Part shown: one piece after another, positions 49,158 to 60,530 of the stretch
Layout of the letters: each line of letters begins with the position of its first letter
Position numbering within the stretch: the stretch's first letter is position 1
Made by a program: the position numbers and the translations under genes
Origin: Cacajao melanocephalus
Lineage: Eukaryota; Chordata; Mammalia; Primates; Pitheciidae
Reading direction: 5' to 3'
Length of the DNA stretch: 64,000 nt
Assembly (NCBI GenBank): GCA_963573385.1
Contig: CAUYLG010059051.1
Location: forward strand, 1-64,000
Notes under the pieces: model-generated
Database searches by the model: none
What the model was told of the DNA's origin: nothing
Seen by the model: the letters and a program-made list of their open reading frames with translations, nothing else

Positions 49158-51279
49158 AAAAAATCTTGATTTTATTTAATAGGAAAAAATGTCTGGAAAG
49201 TTAACCAGGATTTTAACAATGGCTATTTTCTGACAGTAGTACTAAATGTGAACTATTTTCTTCTTTATTCTATTTAATGAGCACTTACTAATTTTATAAT
49301 CAGATTTTAAAATAGCCAACTTCAAAAATGTGCCCTGCTGATAAAAGTTCATTATAAAATTATATAACCACTTTTAAATCAAATACATTTGTGGAAGCAT
49401 ACCAAATGCTAACTTTTGGGGAAAAAAAATCACCTCACTCTTTCGGAGACTCCAGGAAAATATCACAAGGTAATGGGCAGTTATCATTGCAAAAGTATTT
49501 TAAAATATATCCAGGGACTTTCAGGAAAAAAAGAGTACTGAGTCATGCAACCATCTTATTGAAAAGGTCCTGAGGATTATCTAGTCAAAACCTCTCATTA
49601 AAAAAAATCAGAAGAGCGACACCCAGAGACGTTAGGTGAGTTCTCCAAGATCCCACAGTAAATCACTGGCAAAGGCCAAAAATATTTATAGTTCAAAACT
49701 TACACTTTTTAATTCCTTTCTCAATTCCTCTGAGTTAAGATATGCTGTGGCCTGTTACTTCTGCTAAGACTACAGAATTTACTGCTGGAGAAAATATCCA
49801 ACAAAAGGCACGTGTTCATTTCACCTGAGTTTTCTTATCATTTGACTATAAATTAGAAATGTTACGACACTGTGAAATGGAAAGATTCTCTCTCTTGGTT
49901 AAATACAGCTTACAAATTCCATGATAAGAACATTTTAACAAACAGACATACGTTAGATGTTGATAAGCAGAAGCTGGAAAACTTTACTATTCATAGACTT
50001 TGAGAATCTGAAAGTCCGTAAGAAACAAAAAAGTATTACTGAGTTTAAAATTTCAACTGTGCTGCAGGCTTTCCATATCTGAGTTATTGGGTTAATTCAA
50101 CATATCATACTTTCATTCCTCTGGTTTACTAGCTTTCTTTTAGAGGAGTTTTGAAGGTGCCTATTTTTAAGTCAATTTTAAATCTAAGATGTTTTAAACA
50201 TAAAACAGTTTTCATGCCATAAGCCGTAATTAACATTTGCAGACTTCACTGACACTTTACCCACCAGAGGGAGCCAACATGGACTGCCACATAGTAAGAG
50301 ACCTCAAACGTCAACTTTACATGAATTCAACATCACATTATTCATAATACGATCAATGTTATAAAATCACTTAATAATATATTTATATCCCCTGAAAAAG
50401 AGAAAAAGCAAATAAGACTGGGTACATAAAGTCCTTAACAGAGTTCTTGACCTACAGCAGAAACTCAAAAATGATTGAGTTTCCAAAATTTGTATCCTTC
50501 TGCACATTAGTTAATTAACTGGTATTCTGACTTATACACAAATTGACGTGAGCTTGACTGATAATATCTGCCCTGACAGATGGTTCTAGCCTCAATATGT
50601 AGATAAATCTGGTTCTTGAGCCTACAAAATGAAGCCAGCCGCTGACGGGAAGAATTCACTAAAATGTCACACTGAGAGGACATGTTTCTGTAGCCCTACC
50701 CTAGTACACATAATGGCTGGTCACCTGCCAACTCAAAAGTGAAGAAGAGGGAACTCTTTGACATACTCTGGATTCTTCTTGGATTGCAGGAGAAAACGAA
50801 CCAACTACCCCTGAGAATCATGCTTCTACAACACATGATATAATCACTACTCCCAAGATGAGTTTCATTCAAAAATAAAGAAAGCAGAACTGAGAATAAC
50901 AGAAGAGAACCTGGTATCCACATGGGCCCTCCTGAGTCTCTATCCCCTTGTACTTCTCGCTACCATAAGACCCAGCCTAGTGTTTGTCCTATTGGTGAGA
51001 CAGGTCTCAATCTCCATGCCACTGGCTGGGCATAGGTACATATGCACTGGGTATCTGTTTTGTACTCAACTGTCTCCAAGGTCTAAATATGGCAAAGCTG
51101 AAGGATCCCACTGAGTTCCAACTATGTTCCAGGTTTATCAGGAAGCACTGCCGCTGGGGAGTTATCTACCACGTGCTGTCTTAATAAAACTCCAGTGTCC
51201 ACTGGGCTCCTTGGATCTATTCTCTACTATTTAGAATTGAGAAGAAGGCATGAATAATTGGCATCCAACTCTAACCCTG
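49158..51279. other. Mostly unique intronic sequence
   Basis: A MIR-like or related fragment at about 49560-49680 (cctgaggattatctagtcaaaacctctcatt ... gatcccacagtaaatcac). Otherwise unrecognised. Confidence 0.45.
50261..50274 (+). promoter_or_regulatory. CTCF-like motif
   Basis: ccaccagagggagc resembles the CTCF core, differing where GGC is expected (GGA). Motif match only. Confidence 0.3.
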
Positions 51280-52215
51280 AAAACGCTGTTACTATAATCT
51301 TCTACCATTTAATTTTTCCAACCAGAAAGCTGAGAATTACTCTACCTCTTCCTCTTTCTATTTCCACTAGTTAGTTACTTTTACTAAGTTTGTGGAGTCT
51401 ACCTACTAAATCTAAATACCCACTTCATCAATTTTCTCCCATTCAACCCTACTGTCACTGGCTCTTCAGTTTCACCTGAATTACTACAACAGCATCCTAC
51501 TTAGCTCTTCATGTCAGTCTTGTTACATTCCAAACTCATCATCAACACTGTGGATTATTTTAAAATACAAACACGATCCTTTCATGCCTCTGCTGCATAG
51601 CCCAGAGCATAAAATACAAACTCTTCAGCACCGCTAACAATGCTCTCATCTAACAGTTGGCAAACTTTTTCTCTAAAGGGTCAGACAGTAAATATTTTAG
51701 GTTTTGCAAGCCTTTGCAGGCTGTAATTCTGCTGCTGCTGCATGAATGCATCCTTGGCCGATATTTAAACAGATGAACATGATGCATTCCAATAAAACTT
51801 TATTTACAAAAATAGGCAGTGGGCCAGATTTGGCCTGTGGGCCAGTTTATGGACCGCTGCTCTAACCCACTCCAGTACAACCTCATCCCCTGACACTTTG
51901 ACCCTCACCCAGGCCTCCTCCAGAAAAGGGCTCTAGTCACACCAGTCTTGCCTCTGGCCCCCACATTCCCCTGCTGTTGTGTGCCACTGCTTCTGCTCAC
52001 ATTCACCCCTTCTACCTACGTCTGGCGGAATGGTTTTTCTCCTTCAAGGCCCAGTTTGATGATCACTTTCTGAGGTCTCCAGAGATTCTCCCCCAAAGAG
52101 ATTTAGGTATCCTTTACTAACATTTTCAAAGAACAGGGACATATGCCTGAGTTTTTTTATGGCCCCACAATGCCTGACACACAAGATGTTCACTGTTTAT
52201 TGGATGAAGGTATAA
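51280..52215 (+). repeat. LINE-2 (L2) copy split by a hAT element
   Basis: Left part: aattactacaacagcatcctac, gatcctttcatgcctctgctgc. Right part: cttcaaggcccagtttgatgatcac, gcctgacacacaagatgttcac, tggatgaa tail. The hAT element sits at 51655-51862. Confidence 0.75.
51655..51862. mobile_element. Nonautonomous hAT-like DNA transposon
   Basis: ttggcaaactttttctctaaagggtcagacagtaaatattttagg at one end and gggccagatttggcctgtgggcc...gaccgctgctc at the other are the two halves of a common MER-type element. Subfamily not resolved. Confidence 0.6.
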
Positions 52216-53194
52216 ATCGATTATTGGATAAATACATTTCAAAACTTACAGTCCTTCTAAGTCTTGGGCAAAATTCAGAAGTGTAATCCATACAAAGGCC
52301 TCACAATCTCATGAAAATCCTGCAGTGCTAAGTTCTCCTTACAGTACACACTCAGTTACTGCAATCCATAAAAGCACAGCATTGTGAAGCTAAAACGTGC
52401 CTTGGAGAGCATTAAGGCAGTGGTTTTTAAACTGTGTCTCTGGGCTCTCTGGTTGGTTTCTAGGAGTTCCTTGAGGAGAGGGGGAAGGGAGCAGAAAGGC
52501 AGGCTGGTGAATGAACCTCTCATCTAGCTTTTACCAAAGCTGCTCCTTATTTCATTAGCTAAAAGGTTCCTGCCATATGTAAAAAGAAATCTATATGACT
52601 CAGCACACTCACGCTCTGTTCACAGCTTGCATTCTAAACCTCCACTGTTTCCTGATCCTACTTCTGTATGGTTTGGCCCTATCTCCTGTCCTTCCTGCCT
52701 CTCATAGACTCATTGTAGCTGTTCCCTGATACTGCTTCTTTGAAATGCTCTCTCAACTGAAATCTCCTAACTATGATTATACTCAATCCTTGGATAAAAT
52801 TTATAATCCCGGTGGTCCCAGCTCAATCTTTGGGTCCCAACACTGGTACACAAAGTCAATACTGCTTCAGAAAATGAAATCAAGGAGGACCTGGGGAATC
52901 AATGCTAAAAAAGTTAGTTGTCAATCATACCTGACTTGTTGCACTTCCTGTGTCTGCTTTTCCACTAGAGTGTAACTTCTTGAGGGAGGAACTGAATCTT
53001 AGTAATAAAATAAAAGGTACTATTACTGAATATTTAATCTTAATACTTGACTAAGTATAAATGTGCATCAGGTAATATTCAAGAACCATGTGAAGACCAC
53101 ACAGCTTTAGAACTGCAATGAGTGTTGGACAGAGATCACCTAGTCCAAAAACTGAGAAAGATACAGTAGATTAACAATTATTCATTAATTGAAG
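52216..53194. other. Mostly unique intronic sequence
   Basis: No confident repeat. 52610-52980 has faint L2-like features (cactagagtgtaacttcttgaggg). Confidence 0.4.
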
Positions 53195-53660
53195 AAGTAA
53201 GTATTAAGTACCTGCATCCCTACACTGTTCTAGAAGCTACAGATTCAGTGCTACCAACACAAAGTTCTTCATTTTCAGGAAGTATATATTCTAGTAGACA
53301 ATAAATAAATGGATATATGATATGCTAGGGGAAGGGACAGAAAAAGGATGCCACTTTACGCAGGGCAGTCAAGGAAGGCCTCACGGAGGCAACATTTAGC
53401 CAGAAACCTGAGGAACTGAGAGATCAAGCCATATGGAATCTGGGAGAAAAGTATTCCAGGTAGAGGGAACAACAGATGCAAAGGTTATAAGGGGAGAATG
53501 TGCCTGGTGCATGTGAGAAAATCAGAGGCCTGAGTTGCTGGAGTAGAGTGAGCAAAAGGAGGGGAAGGGGAGATGAGGCCAGAGAGGTAAGAGGACCAGG
53601 TCATCTGGCTTTGGGCCACTCCAAGAACTTTGAATTTCAGCCAAAAATTCAAGATACTCA
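53195..53660 (+). repeat. Ancient interspersed repeat (unassigned)
   Basis: gggcagtcaaggaaggcctcacgg, tattccaggtagagggaacaacagatgcaaagg and related motifs belong to a common mammalian fossil that I cannot name. Same type as 26680-26960. Confidence 0.45.
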
Positions 53661-53681
53661 ATTCTTAAAAATAAGTAAACA

Positions 53682-53960
53682 GTCGGGCACTGTGGCTCAC
53701 GCCTGTAATCCCAACACTTTAGGAGGCCGAGGCAGGTGGATCACAAGGTCAGGAGTTAGAGACCAGCCTGGATAACATGGTGAAATCCCATCTCTACCAA
53801 AAATACAAAAATTAGTTGGGTGTGGTGGCGAGCACTTGTAATCTCAGCTACTCAGGAGCCTGTGGCAGGAGAATTGTTTGAACCCACAAGGTGGACGTTG
53901 CAGTGAGCTGAGATTGCGCCATTGCACTCCAGCCTGGGTGACAGGGCAAGACTCCATCAA
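53682..53960 (+). mobile_element. Dimeric Alu with purine-rich tail
   Basis: Starts gtcgggcactgtggctcac and ends gcaagactccatcaag. The A tail has evolved into the microsatellite that follows. Confidence 0.93.
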
Positions 53961-54066
53961 GAAAGGAAAGAAAAGGAAAGAAAAGGAAGGAAGTAAGGAA
54001 GGGAGGAAGGAAGCAAGCAAGCAAGCAAGGAAGCAAGCAAGGAAGGAAGCAAGGAAGCAAGGAAGT
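53961..54066. repeat. (GGAA/GCAA)n microsatellite from an Alu tail
   Basis: AAAGG, then GGAA and GCAA units over about 105 bases, with tandem aagcaagc runs at 54011-54028. Contains many GGAA cores. Confidence 0.95.
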
Positions 54067-54086
54067 TAGTTTAGCTAACTTCCTTG
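54058..54086. repeat. 12-bp fold-back at the microsatellite edge
   Basis: caaggaagttag (54058-54069) and ctaacttccttg (54075-54086) are perfect complements around a 5-base loop. Confidence 0.9.
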
Positions 54087-54189
54087 ATGAGAACAAAATC
54101 TCATCTGCATGCCTAATCTGAAAATTGAGTTCCCAGCAATTCAGGATCACTATTATCTTATTTAGAATGAAAATGTCTTTATTCTACAA

Positions 54190-54335
54190 GAAATCTCTGC
54201 AGTTATCCAGTCCAAGCTCTCAGTTTCACTAATGTGGAAACTGAGGCCCAGAGAGATCATGTGAGCAGCCCACTTGCTGGCGGACCTGGGTTAGAACACA
54301 GGTTCCTGCTTTCCTGTCTAGTGCTCTTCAGTAGC
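54190..54335 (-). repeat. MIR SINE
   Basis: tggaaactgaggcccagagagatc, gcggacctgggttagaacacagg, tgctctt. Confidence 0.75.
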
Positions 54336-54461
54336 CCTTGCTGCCTCTGCACAGCAGTTTGGTGCTTACAGGTTTCTTGGTTACCTGTGTGGTAGCTTAC
54401 TCTGGCCCCTGCAACCTCTGTAAGTCAGTAAGAGAATAGAATAGCTGCCACTATGCCACTA

Positions 54462-54838
<377 letters not shown>

Positions 54839-55224
54839 AGTTTCTCATTCCCCACAGAGTTGAAGACAGCCAGGCATGCAAGGTGAAGGCACATCAGGCA
54901 CTGTCCGAGGCACTGTGAGGGATGTTTCTGTTGTTTTTGTTTGCCCAACATTCCTTGAATCCCCACTCCCAGACACAGCACTGCCTGTTTCCATAGTTCT
55001 GGTGGGGCTGTATGGTATCCAAGCCACCTACTAACCACAGACTGAGGTGGATATAGACCTGAACAATTAAAGAAACATCCCTCTGGTCATAATGACTACT
55101 GTAAGAGAGAGCTCAGGATCAAGCAGAACCAATTAGAGTTCCTTCCTGGGTTTTATGGATAAGAGCTAGAGAAAGAAGTTCTATCCCTGGATTTCCCAGT
55201 TACATGTGCTAAGGCATTTCCACT

Positions 55225-55445
55225 TTGTTCAGGTTAGTTTACATTAGGTTACCATCACTTGCAACTAAAAGAACACAGACTCATGCAGGCACCTGCATAC
55301 CTTTTCTCATTTCATCTAACAACTTTATAAGGTTGCCATTACTCACTCTATTTCAGACTAAATAGAGTGAGTAAATAAGGTAACTGAAATTAAGTAACTT
55401 CCCCAATTTCATATAGCAGGTAAGAGGCATTCAAATCCAAGTCTT
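55225..55445 (-). repeat. Ancient repeat end, then MIR containing a fold-back
   Basis: 55225-55290 repeats the terminus seen at 42150-42200. From about 55295 a minus MIR follows (catttcatctaacaactttataagg ... aactgaaattaagtaacttcccc), interrupted at 55339-55374 by a perfect hairpin. Confidence 0.6.
55339..55374. repeat. Perfect 15-bp hairpin inside a MIR
   Basis: ttactcactctattt (55339-55353) and aaatagagtgagtaa (55360-55374) flank the loop cagact. A MIR has no such palindrome, so one arm is a local inverted copy. Confidence 0.95.
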
Positions 55446-55559
55446 TCTGCCCCAAGTTCCATTCAATATGCAGAATTAACTCAAGAAGAAGAAACTCACT
55501 GCCATTCGGAAACCATGGGAATTCTCCTTTAAAAATTATAAGAGGATGTAGGGAGTGAG

Positions 55560-55715
55560 AGAGCAGCATTAAACCAGGTCAAAGGACCTGGCTTCTACTT
55601 CTGGCTTTGTCCTATGACCTCAACTACCATGACTTTGGGCAAGTCATTTCATTTATTCGGGTGTTAGTTTTCTTACCTATTAACAAAATGAACTCAAGGT
55701 CCTTTCGAGTGCCTA
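55560..55715 (+). repeat. MIR SINE
   Basis: acctggcttctacttctggc, gactttgggcaagtcatttc, ttaacaaaatgaactcaag. Confidence 0.75.
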
Positions 55716-56259
55716 AAAAAAAAAAATGGGTCTGCTCTAAGCATACAGATTCTACTTTTACTATATGTCAAGCAGATTTCAACTTGAATTGGTAATGGCT
55801 CCTGGGTCCAATGTTGTAAAGGATTCTGAGCTATAGGGATCCACTAAGAAATTAGCATTGGCTTCCATGATCACAGAGAAGAAGAGAAAGTAACAGCTGC
55901 ATACCTGCCACACATCTGCCATCACTGAAAGAGTTTCACATTGACAAAGAAATGCCACGTCTTTTACACATGCAGACAGTACTTCTGCACCACCACTGAT
56001 TCATCAGCACCTGCACAGGATTTCCACTCATTCCTCATGCACTTAACTTGGCTCCCTTTACAAGCAAGGAATGAAAGTGCAAGAAAGCTAAGTGGTTTGG
56101 AAAATAGAGCTTGGTGCCACTAAAGAAAACATGTCTAAATGGCCTACATGAGGAGAGGGGAGGTAGTTTAGGGGAACAATAATAATCAGTCTGGTTCCTT
56201 AAAATGTATACATATAGACTATGTGAGTAGGGTAACTCACAAGCTACCCAACTTAGCTT

Positions 56260-56390
56260 GTGACTTAAGTAGGGTATTGTCATGTCCATTTTAAAGAAAT
56301 GGAAAATGAGAGTCAGACTTGCCCAAGTTCACCCATTTCTAAGTACAAGAAACCAGATTTGAACCCAAGGCCCAGGTCTCTTTCCAATCC
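56260..56390 (-). repeat. MIR SINE
   Basis: ccattttaaagaaatggaaaatgag, cttgcccaagttcaccc, gaacccaaggcccagg. Confidence 0.75.
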
Positions 56391-57839
56391 CACAGTCCTC
56401 ATTAGTCCCACACTTCAAATGAGTTAACTAATCAAATTCCCATTGCAGAGTGACATATTCATTATTATTTGGAGTTGTTCAAATAATATAAGTTCCTCTC
56501 CCAAATAATCTGAAAAGTTGTTACTCTCCATTTGTAATTTAATGGGTAGACATGCATTTGAATATATATAAATTTAGCAAAACTAAGCATAAAAGTTAAA
56601 TGTTTAAAAGAATGATGCAGAAGAAAGCAGCCTGTTGGTGGGAGGTGGGAAGGAAGATTTAGTTTCAATGCAATTTTATTAAACGTAATATAGCCTTTAC
56701 AACAATTAGGTGAGATGGAAATCTGGCACCAGGCATATATTTGAGGAATGGAATGGAAAAACAGAAATTGAGTCAGACAGAATGCATCCTAGAAGTGACA
56801 GCAAATGCTTCAAGGAAGGAACTTACCAACAGGCATACCATAACTTACTACATTTCCTTAGGTCTGACAATGAGGGCTAAACCTGAATCAGAATATGTGC
56901 TTCTGGTATTGACCAGACTCTTTTGTATAAGGAATCCAGGCCAAACAATGTAACAGCCAAACTTTTGACACATCTAACTGTAGTAAAAGCACAGGGCATC
57001 CATCACTAGCTCTTCTAGTTAAACTTTCCACAAGAAAAGATGGGGAGTGGGAAACTGTTGCAAGTATAGGAGATAACACACAAAGCAATGACAAGAGAAA
57101 ATCGAAATTGCTTAAAAGAATGTATGTTTCCTCCAGGTCAGGGGGACCGTGTCCCTGAGCAACACAGACCATATACTCACTTAAGGTGATGTGACACCTA
57201 CCCACATCACATAGCAGAATTGGAAGTTTCACTATCATGTGGTCCAACCCTGTGACATATGCCCTAAGTTCTTCTCAAATATCTCTAAAAAGCAGTCATC
57301 ACTCTGTTTAATTACTTCCAGTGACAGGGAACTCAGCACTCTAAGAGACTGTTACTGTTACTGTCCCTGAGGCCCATAAACTCAAAAGCCTAAAACACAT
57401 TTTCACCACTCAGGGAGAGGTGGAAGTGATGGCAGGGCTCTCCAAAAGGCTTGCCAACCCAACTGTGCCTCTTGTCTCTCCAATTCCCAAATCCCCCCTT
57501 CCCCCGTTTCCTTGAGCAATTAGCACAGTGTTAATAAATCAGTGGTTTCAGACTTAGAAGGGGCCCTTCAAAAGCCAATACTGTTATATTATACCACAGT
57601 TCTACAAAAGGAACCTCAGGAAGTGCTTGGGACAAACTGGGAGTATAGGGTGGGAGAACGTCCTGTTTCTCTTCCTTGCATTTCAACCTAGGAAGCTCCC
57701 ACTTTGTTACATAGAGAGGATCAAGGTAGTTTTTTAAGAGGAGGAGGAGGGGAAAAAAAGGACCGTTCACAGGTAAATAAAATGAGGTCTTAAAACTTGC
57801 TTAATGAAATCATGTAGCTAATAGTTGCACAGTTCAAAC
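56391..57839. other. Unique intronic sequence
   Basis: Nothing recognised on either strand. The minus frame at 56888-57247 (119 residues) has no domain I know. Confidence 0.5.
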
Positions 57840-58370
57840 AACAACCTGGTCTCTTGGCTCGCTCCATCTCTGGTGCTTTCTCTACCATGTAACATCTGAC
57901 CACCTACAAGGCCAAATTCAAACTCTGCAGTGATATACAAAGCCCTTCAAGATCTCCCCCTGGTACCACTCTGTTCCAATTTTTATGAGAAGTCCCACAT
58001 TCCAGTCCCATATGTTTATGAACCAACTTATGTCAGACGATTACCTACCTCCACACCTTAGCGCACACTATGCTCTTAGCCTGAGATGCCCTTCCCCACC
58101 TTGTCTGCACTGAAACCAACTAATGCTCTTTCAAGATTTGTTTTAGGCATCATCACCTCTATAAAGCCTTTTCTGATCCTCAGGTAGAACTGACCACATT
58201 CTTCTTTGTGCCTTACACAACACTTACAGGGCTTTACGGTACTTATTTTATTTCTATGTCCGTATCCTCCACTACTCCTTTTACATCATGTTACTCTAAC
58301 ACAAGGCTAGTCCGAAGGTAAGTGCTTCACAGATGTTCATCAATGGGGTGAGTGCATTCATCTGGTCGAA
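57840..58370 (+). repeat. LINE-2 (L2) copy
   Basis: acaaagcccttcaagatctccccctgg, gatgcccttccccacc, ctttcaagatttgttttaggcatcatcacctc, ataaagccttttctgatc: L2 3' landmarks in order. Confidence 0.85.
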
Positions 58371-58689
58371 TCCCCTTTGTGAGGTTTAAGCATCCTCGGC
58401 TAACTGTCATTAATGCACGCATGCATACATTCATTCAAAAATATCTGATTGTCTATACAGTGCCAAGTGTATGGCAAGCAGAGGTGGATTTAGTGTGAAA
58501 TTAATGAAGCTTAAGCTTCAGGGTCCCTCACTTCAAACTTCCAAAGCTCTCAACCTTTCTTGGTGGTTTTTATTTCTTAAAAAGGGCAGACAGAATTAAA
58601 TAAGCTTTAGGTCCCACAAAAACTAGATCCTCCCTCTTGGTGTCACATATACAATAGGGAACAAGACAAATATCTCTCCCGTTGTGCAG

Positions 58690-58865
58690 TTTTCTGTCTC
58701 GTGGGAAAGACAACCATTTGTTCATTCATTCATTCAACAAACATTTACTAAGCAGTGCTATAAGTCATGCATTCTGAGATGAAAACAACACCGTCCTTTC
58801 CCTTAACGAAAAGGTTCCTGTTCCCAGGGAGATGAAGGAACACCTGCTCTGTCCAGGAAACAGAA
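58690..58865 (+). repeat. Ancient interspersed repeat fragment (unassigned)
   Basis: cattcattcattcaacaaacatttactaagc then cctgttcccagggagatgaag, the same fossil type as at 31890 and 21475. Confidence 0.4.
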
Positions 58866-59407
58866 AGTAGTTGAGACGACTTAACACTGTTTGTGAAAGA
58901 TTATCCTAAAGCTGACTCAAGAGGAACTGAGTCCTACTTACTGCGGAGACAAAGGGAAGAAAGAGTTCGGTTGAATACGGTTTTAAGCTCGACTGGGGGT
59001 GGGAGGCAGGCAAACAAACAGAACAGGCAAATACAGTGTGGTCAGTGCTGTGACAGGAAGCTAAGGACTGTGAGGAAGCTTCCCCTGAGTGCAAGACTGT
59101 AGTGACGGCGATATCATGACCTCACAAAGCCGCCCATGCACTTTCCAGATTGAGATTTCTGAGCGTCTCCTTCCTCGCCCCCCAAACCCCGCCGCCGAAG
59201 GAGAAATCCATTCCCCAACATGTGTCCCCCTTCCTCAAAGTAAGGCTGTTCCTTCCCCCAGAAGCTGACGGCTCTCTGAGGCCAACTTTCCTGTCCTCTT
59301 TGGGGCCACCCTCTTCACACAATGCTTACGGGACGGGGTCTGTTTGGGGCCCGGGGTCCCTGTCGCAGGTCTGCCCCCTCCTCAAGCCGCCGTTTCCACT
59401 GCAACCA

Positions 59408-59416
59408 GCTTACCAC
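59408..59416 (-). other. STX18: Splice donor of STX18 exon 1
   Basis: On the minus strand the coding sequence reads GAAGTG and then GTAAGC, so the exon ends at 59414 and the GT dinucleotide is 59413-59412. The intron side (GTAAG) is consensus. Reading through gives VSWLQWKRR, which departs from syntaxin 18 exactly here, so the boundary is supported by both motif and protein. Confidence 0.9.
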
Positions 59417-59581
59417 TTCGCGGGCCCGGCTGGAGAAGTCGCCCTTGGGCCGGGGGCTCCGGCGGAACAGCTCATCCCGGCTGCCATCGACCCCGCCGCC
59501 CACCGCCACTCCCAGCGCCTTGTTCCGCGTCTTCACGGTCTTGACGCTGGCCCGGAATAGCAGCGTGATGTCCACCGCCAT
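59414..59581 (-). CDS. STX18: Syntaxin 18, coding part of exon 1 (residues 1-56)
   Basis: The frame reads [20 protein letters not shown], then a glycine-rich stretch, then [17 protein letters not shown], which I recognise as the human syntaxin 18 N-terminus. Syntaxin 18 is a tail-anchored Qa-SNARE of the endoplasmic reticulum. With USE1, BNIP1 (SEC20) and SEC22B, and the NRZ tether (NBAS, RINT1, ZW10), it serves Golgi-to-ER retrograde fusion. Exon 1 carries only the start of the cytosolic N-terminal domain. The SNARE motif and the C-terminal membrane anchor lie in later exons outside the window (full protein about 335 residues). The ATG at 59581 has G at -3 and G at +4, a strong Kozak context, and I see no ATG in the about 200 bases upstream on this strand. 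The coding part is exactly 56 codons and ends in phase 0 after GAA GTG. The frame stays open upstream without an ATG, so an N-terminal extension would need a non-AUG start. Confidence 0.95.
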
Positions 59582-59616
59582 AGCGACCCGCACCCGCAGC
59601 CCCAAACGGGACCCGC

Positions 59617-59624
59617 CCACGTCA
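59617..59624 (-). promoter_or_regulatory. CRE/UPRE-like TGACGTGG element
   Basis: The minus strand reads TGACGTGG about 36-43 bases upstream of the STX18 ATG. This octamer matches the known core bound by ATF6 and XBP1 and is also a CRE half-site variant. It sits in the likely 5' UTR or core promoter. Binding is inferred from motif only. Confidence 0.4.
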
Positions 59625-60129
59625 GCAGCCGGCGACCGCGGCGCTAATCCGACAGCTAGAAGACTGGTCCAGCCCCGCACGCCTTCCCCCGGCAACGGCG
59701 ACGCGAGAAGAAAGGTTCCGGCCTGCGCCCGGCTACCGCGGCGGGAGGAAAAAGGTTCTGGCCTAAGCCGGCGCGCCTAGAGGAGGAGGGACCCGGCAAC
59801 GTGGTCACGGGCACTCCCTTCTCCAGGCAAAGCTTGGAGGGTTTAGCAGCGCGGAGAGCTCAGAGAGCTCTCCTGTGCCTGTTTGGGGCTTGTGGACTCC
59901 GGGAGCATGAGGGTCGGGAAGCTGGGAGGCTCCTTCCCCTCTGGTGGCTCCCTCACTGAGCCCGGACGATTTGGTTGCGGGCGACGCGGAGGCGAGACCC
60001 CCTTGACCTTTGACTGCAAGGACTCACCTTGAGCGGGACAGAGGCACTCGTGGACAGTGACCCTCGGGGTGCAAGAAGTGCTGGGACAGAGCAGGTGTGC
60101 AAGGCACAGAGCCAGAGGCCTTTGTGCTC

Positions 60130-60285
60130 CAGCCTTCCGCCATCTCTTTAAAGTGAAGCCAACATCCTCCTCGGAGTTTACTGTGAAAATTAAATGAGCT
60201 GACGCGTGCTGTGTTTTGGTGCTGCTTGGCTCCTAGTAAATGGCCAATAAATGGTAGTTATCGTTAATAATGTTATTATTATAAT
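60130..60285 (+). repeat. MIR SINE beside the promoter
   Basis: tgtgaaaattaaatgagctgacgcgtgctg ... ggctcctagtaaatggccaataaatggtag, followed by a ttattat tail. Confidence 0.8.
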
Positions 60286-60530
60286 CACTCTTATTTGTGG
60301 TGAGGAAGAGGCTCTAGAGAGAAGGCATCACCTGTGCAGAGATTTGAAGGATGAATAAGAACTTTAGATGGAGACAAAGGTGAAAGAGTGGCCCTAATTC
60401 CGCTGGATTCTGTTCATCCTTCATGCATAGTTTTCAAATGTACCATCTTGAGTCATAGTTAAAAACAATGACAAGTCAATTAGTTTCTTCTGCAATTTTG
60501 GTTCATGGTTCTGGGGGGTGTGTGTGTGTT

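Larger units (their letters stand above)
59150..60010. promoter_or_regulatory. STX18: CpG island / bidirectional promoter of STX18
   Basis: About 0.85 kb is strongly GC- and CpG-rich against AT-rich flanks, densest at 59380-59780 (runs such as ccgcggcggg, ggcgcgcc, cgacgcgag). It spans STX18 exon 1 and its upstream region. I see no TATA box at a plausible distance, so a dispersed CpG-island start is expected. Elements visible: a TGACGTGG core on the minus strand at 59617-59624, repeated ggcaacg half-sites near 59691 and 59801, and two copies of AAAGGTTCYGGCCT at 59711 and 59751. The transcription start itself cannot be fixed from sequence alone. Confidence 0.9.

Noticed and set aside
59582..59695. 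In-frame upstream extension of the STX18 frame by 38 residues
   Set aside because: The apparent start is TTG, not ATG. No ATG is present on this strand up to about 59780, and the ATG at 59581 has a strong context and matches the known protein.
59322..59780. 152-residue plus-strand open frame in the CpG island
   Set aside because: It is the GC-rich antisense shadow of STX18 exon 1 and its promoter, arginine/proline-rich with no domain.
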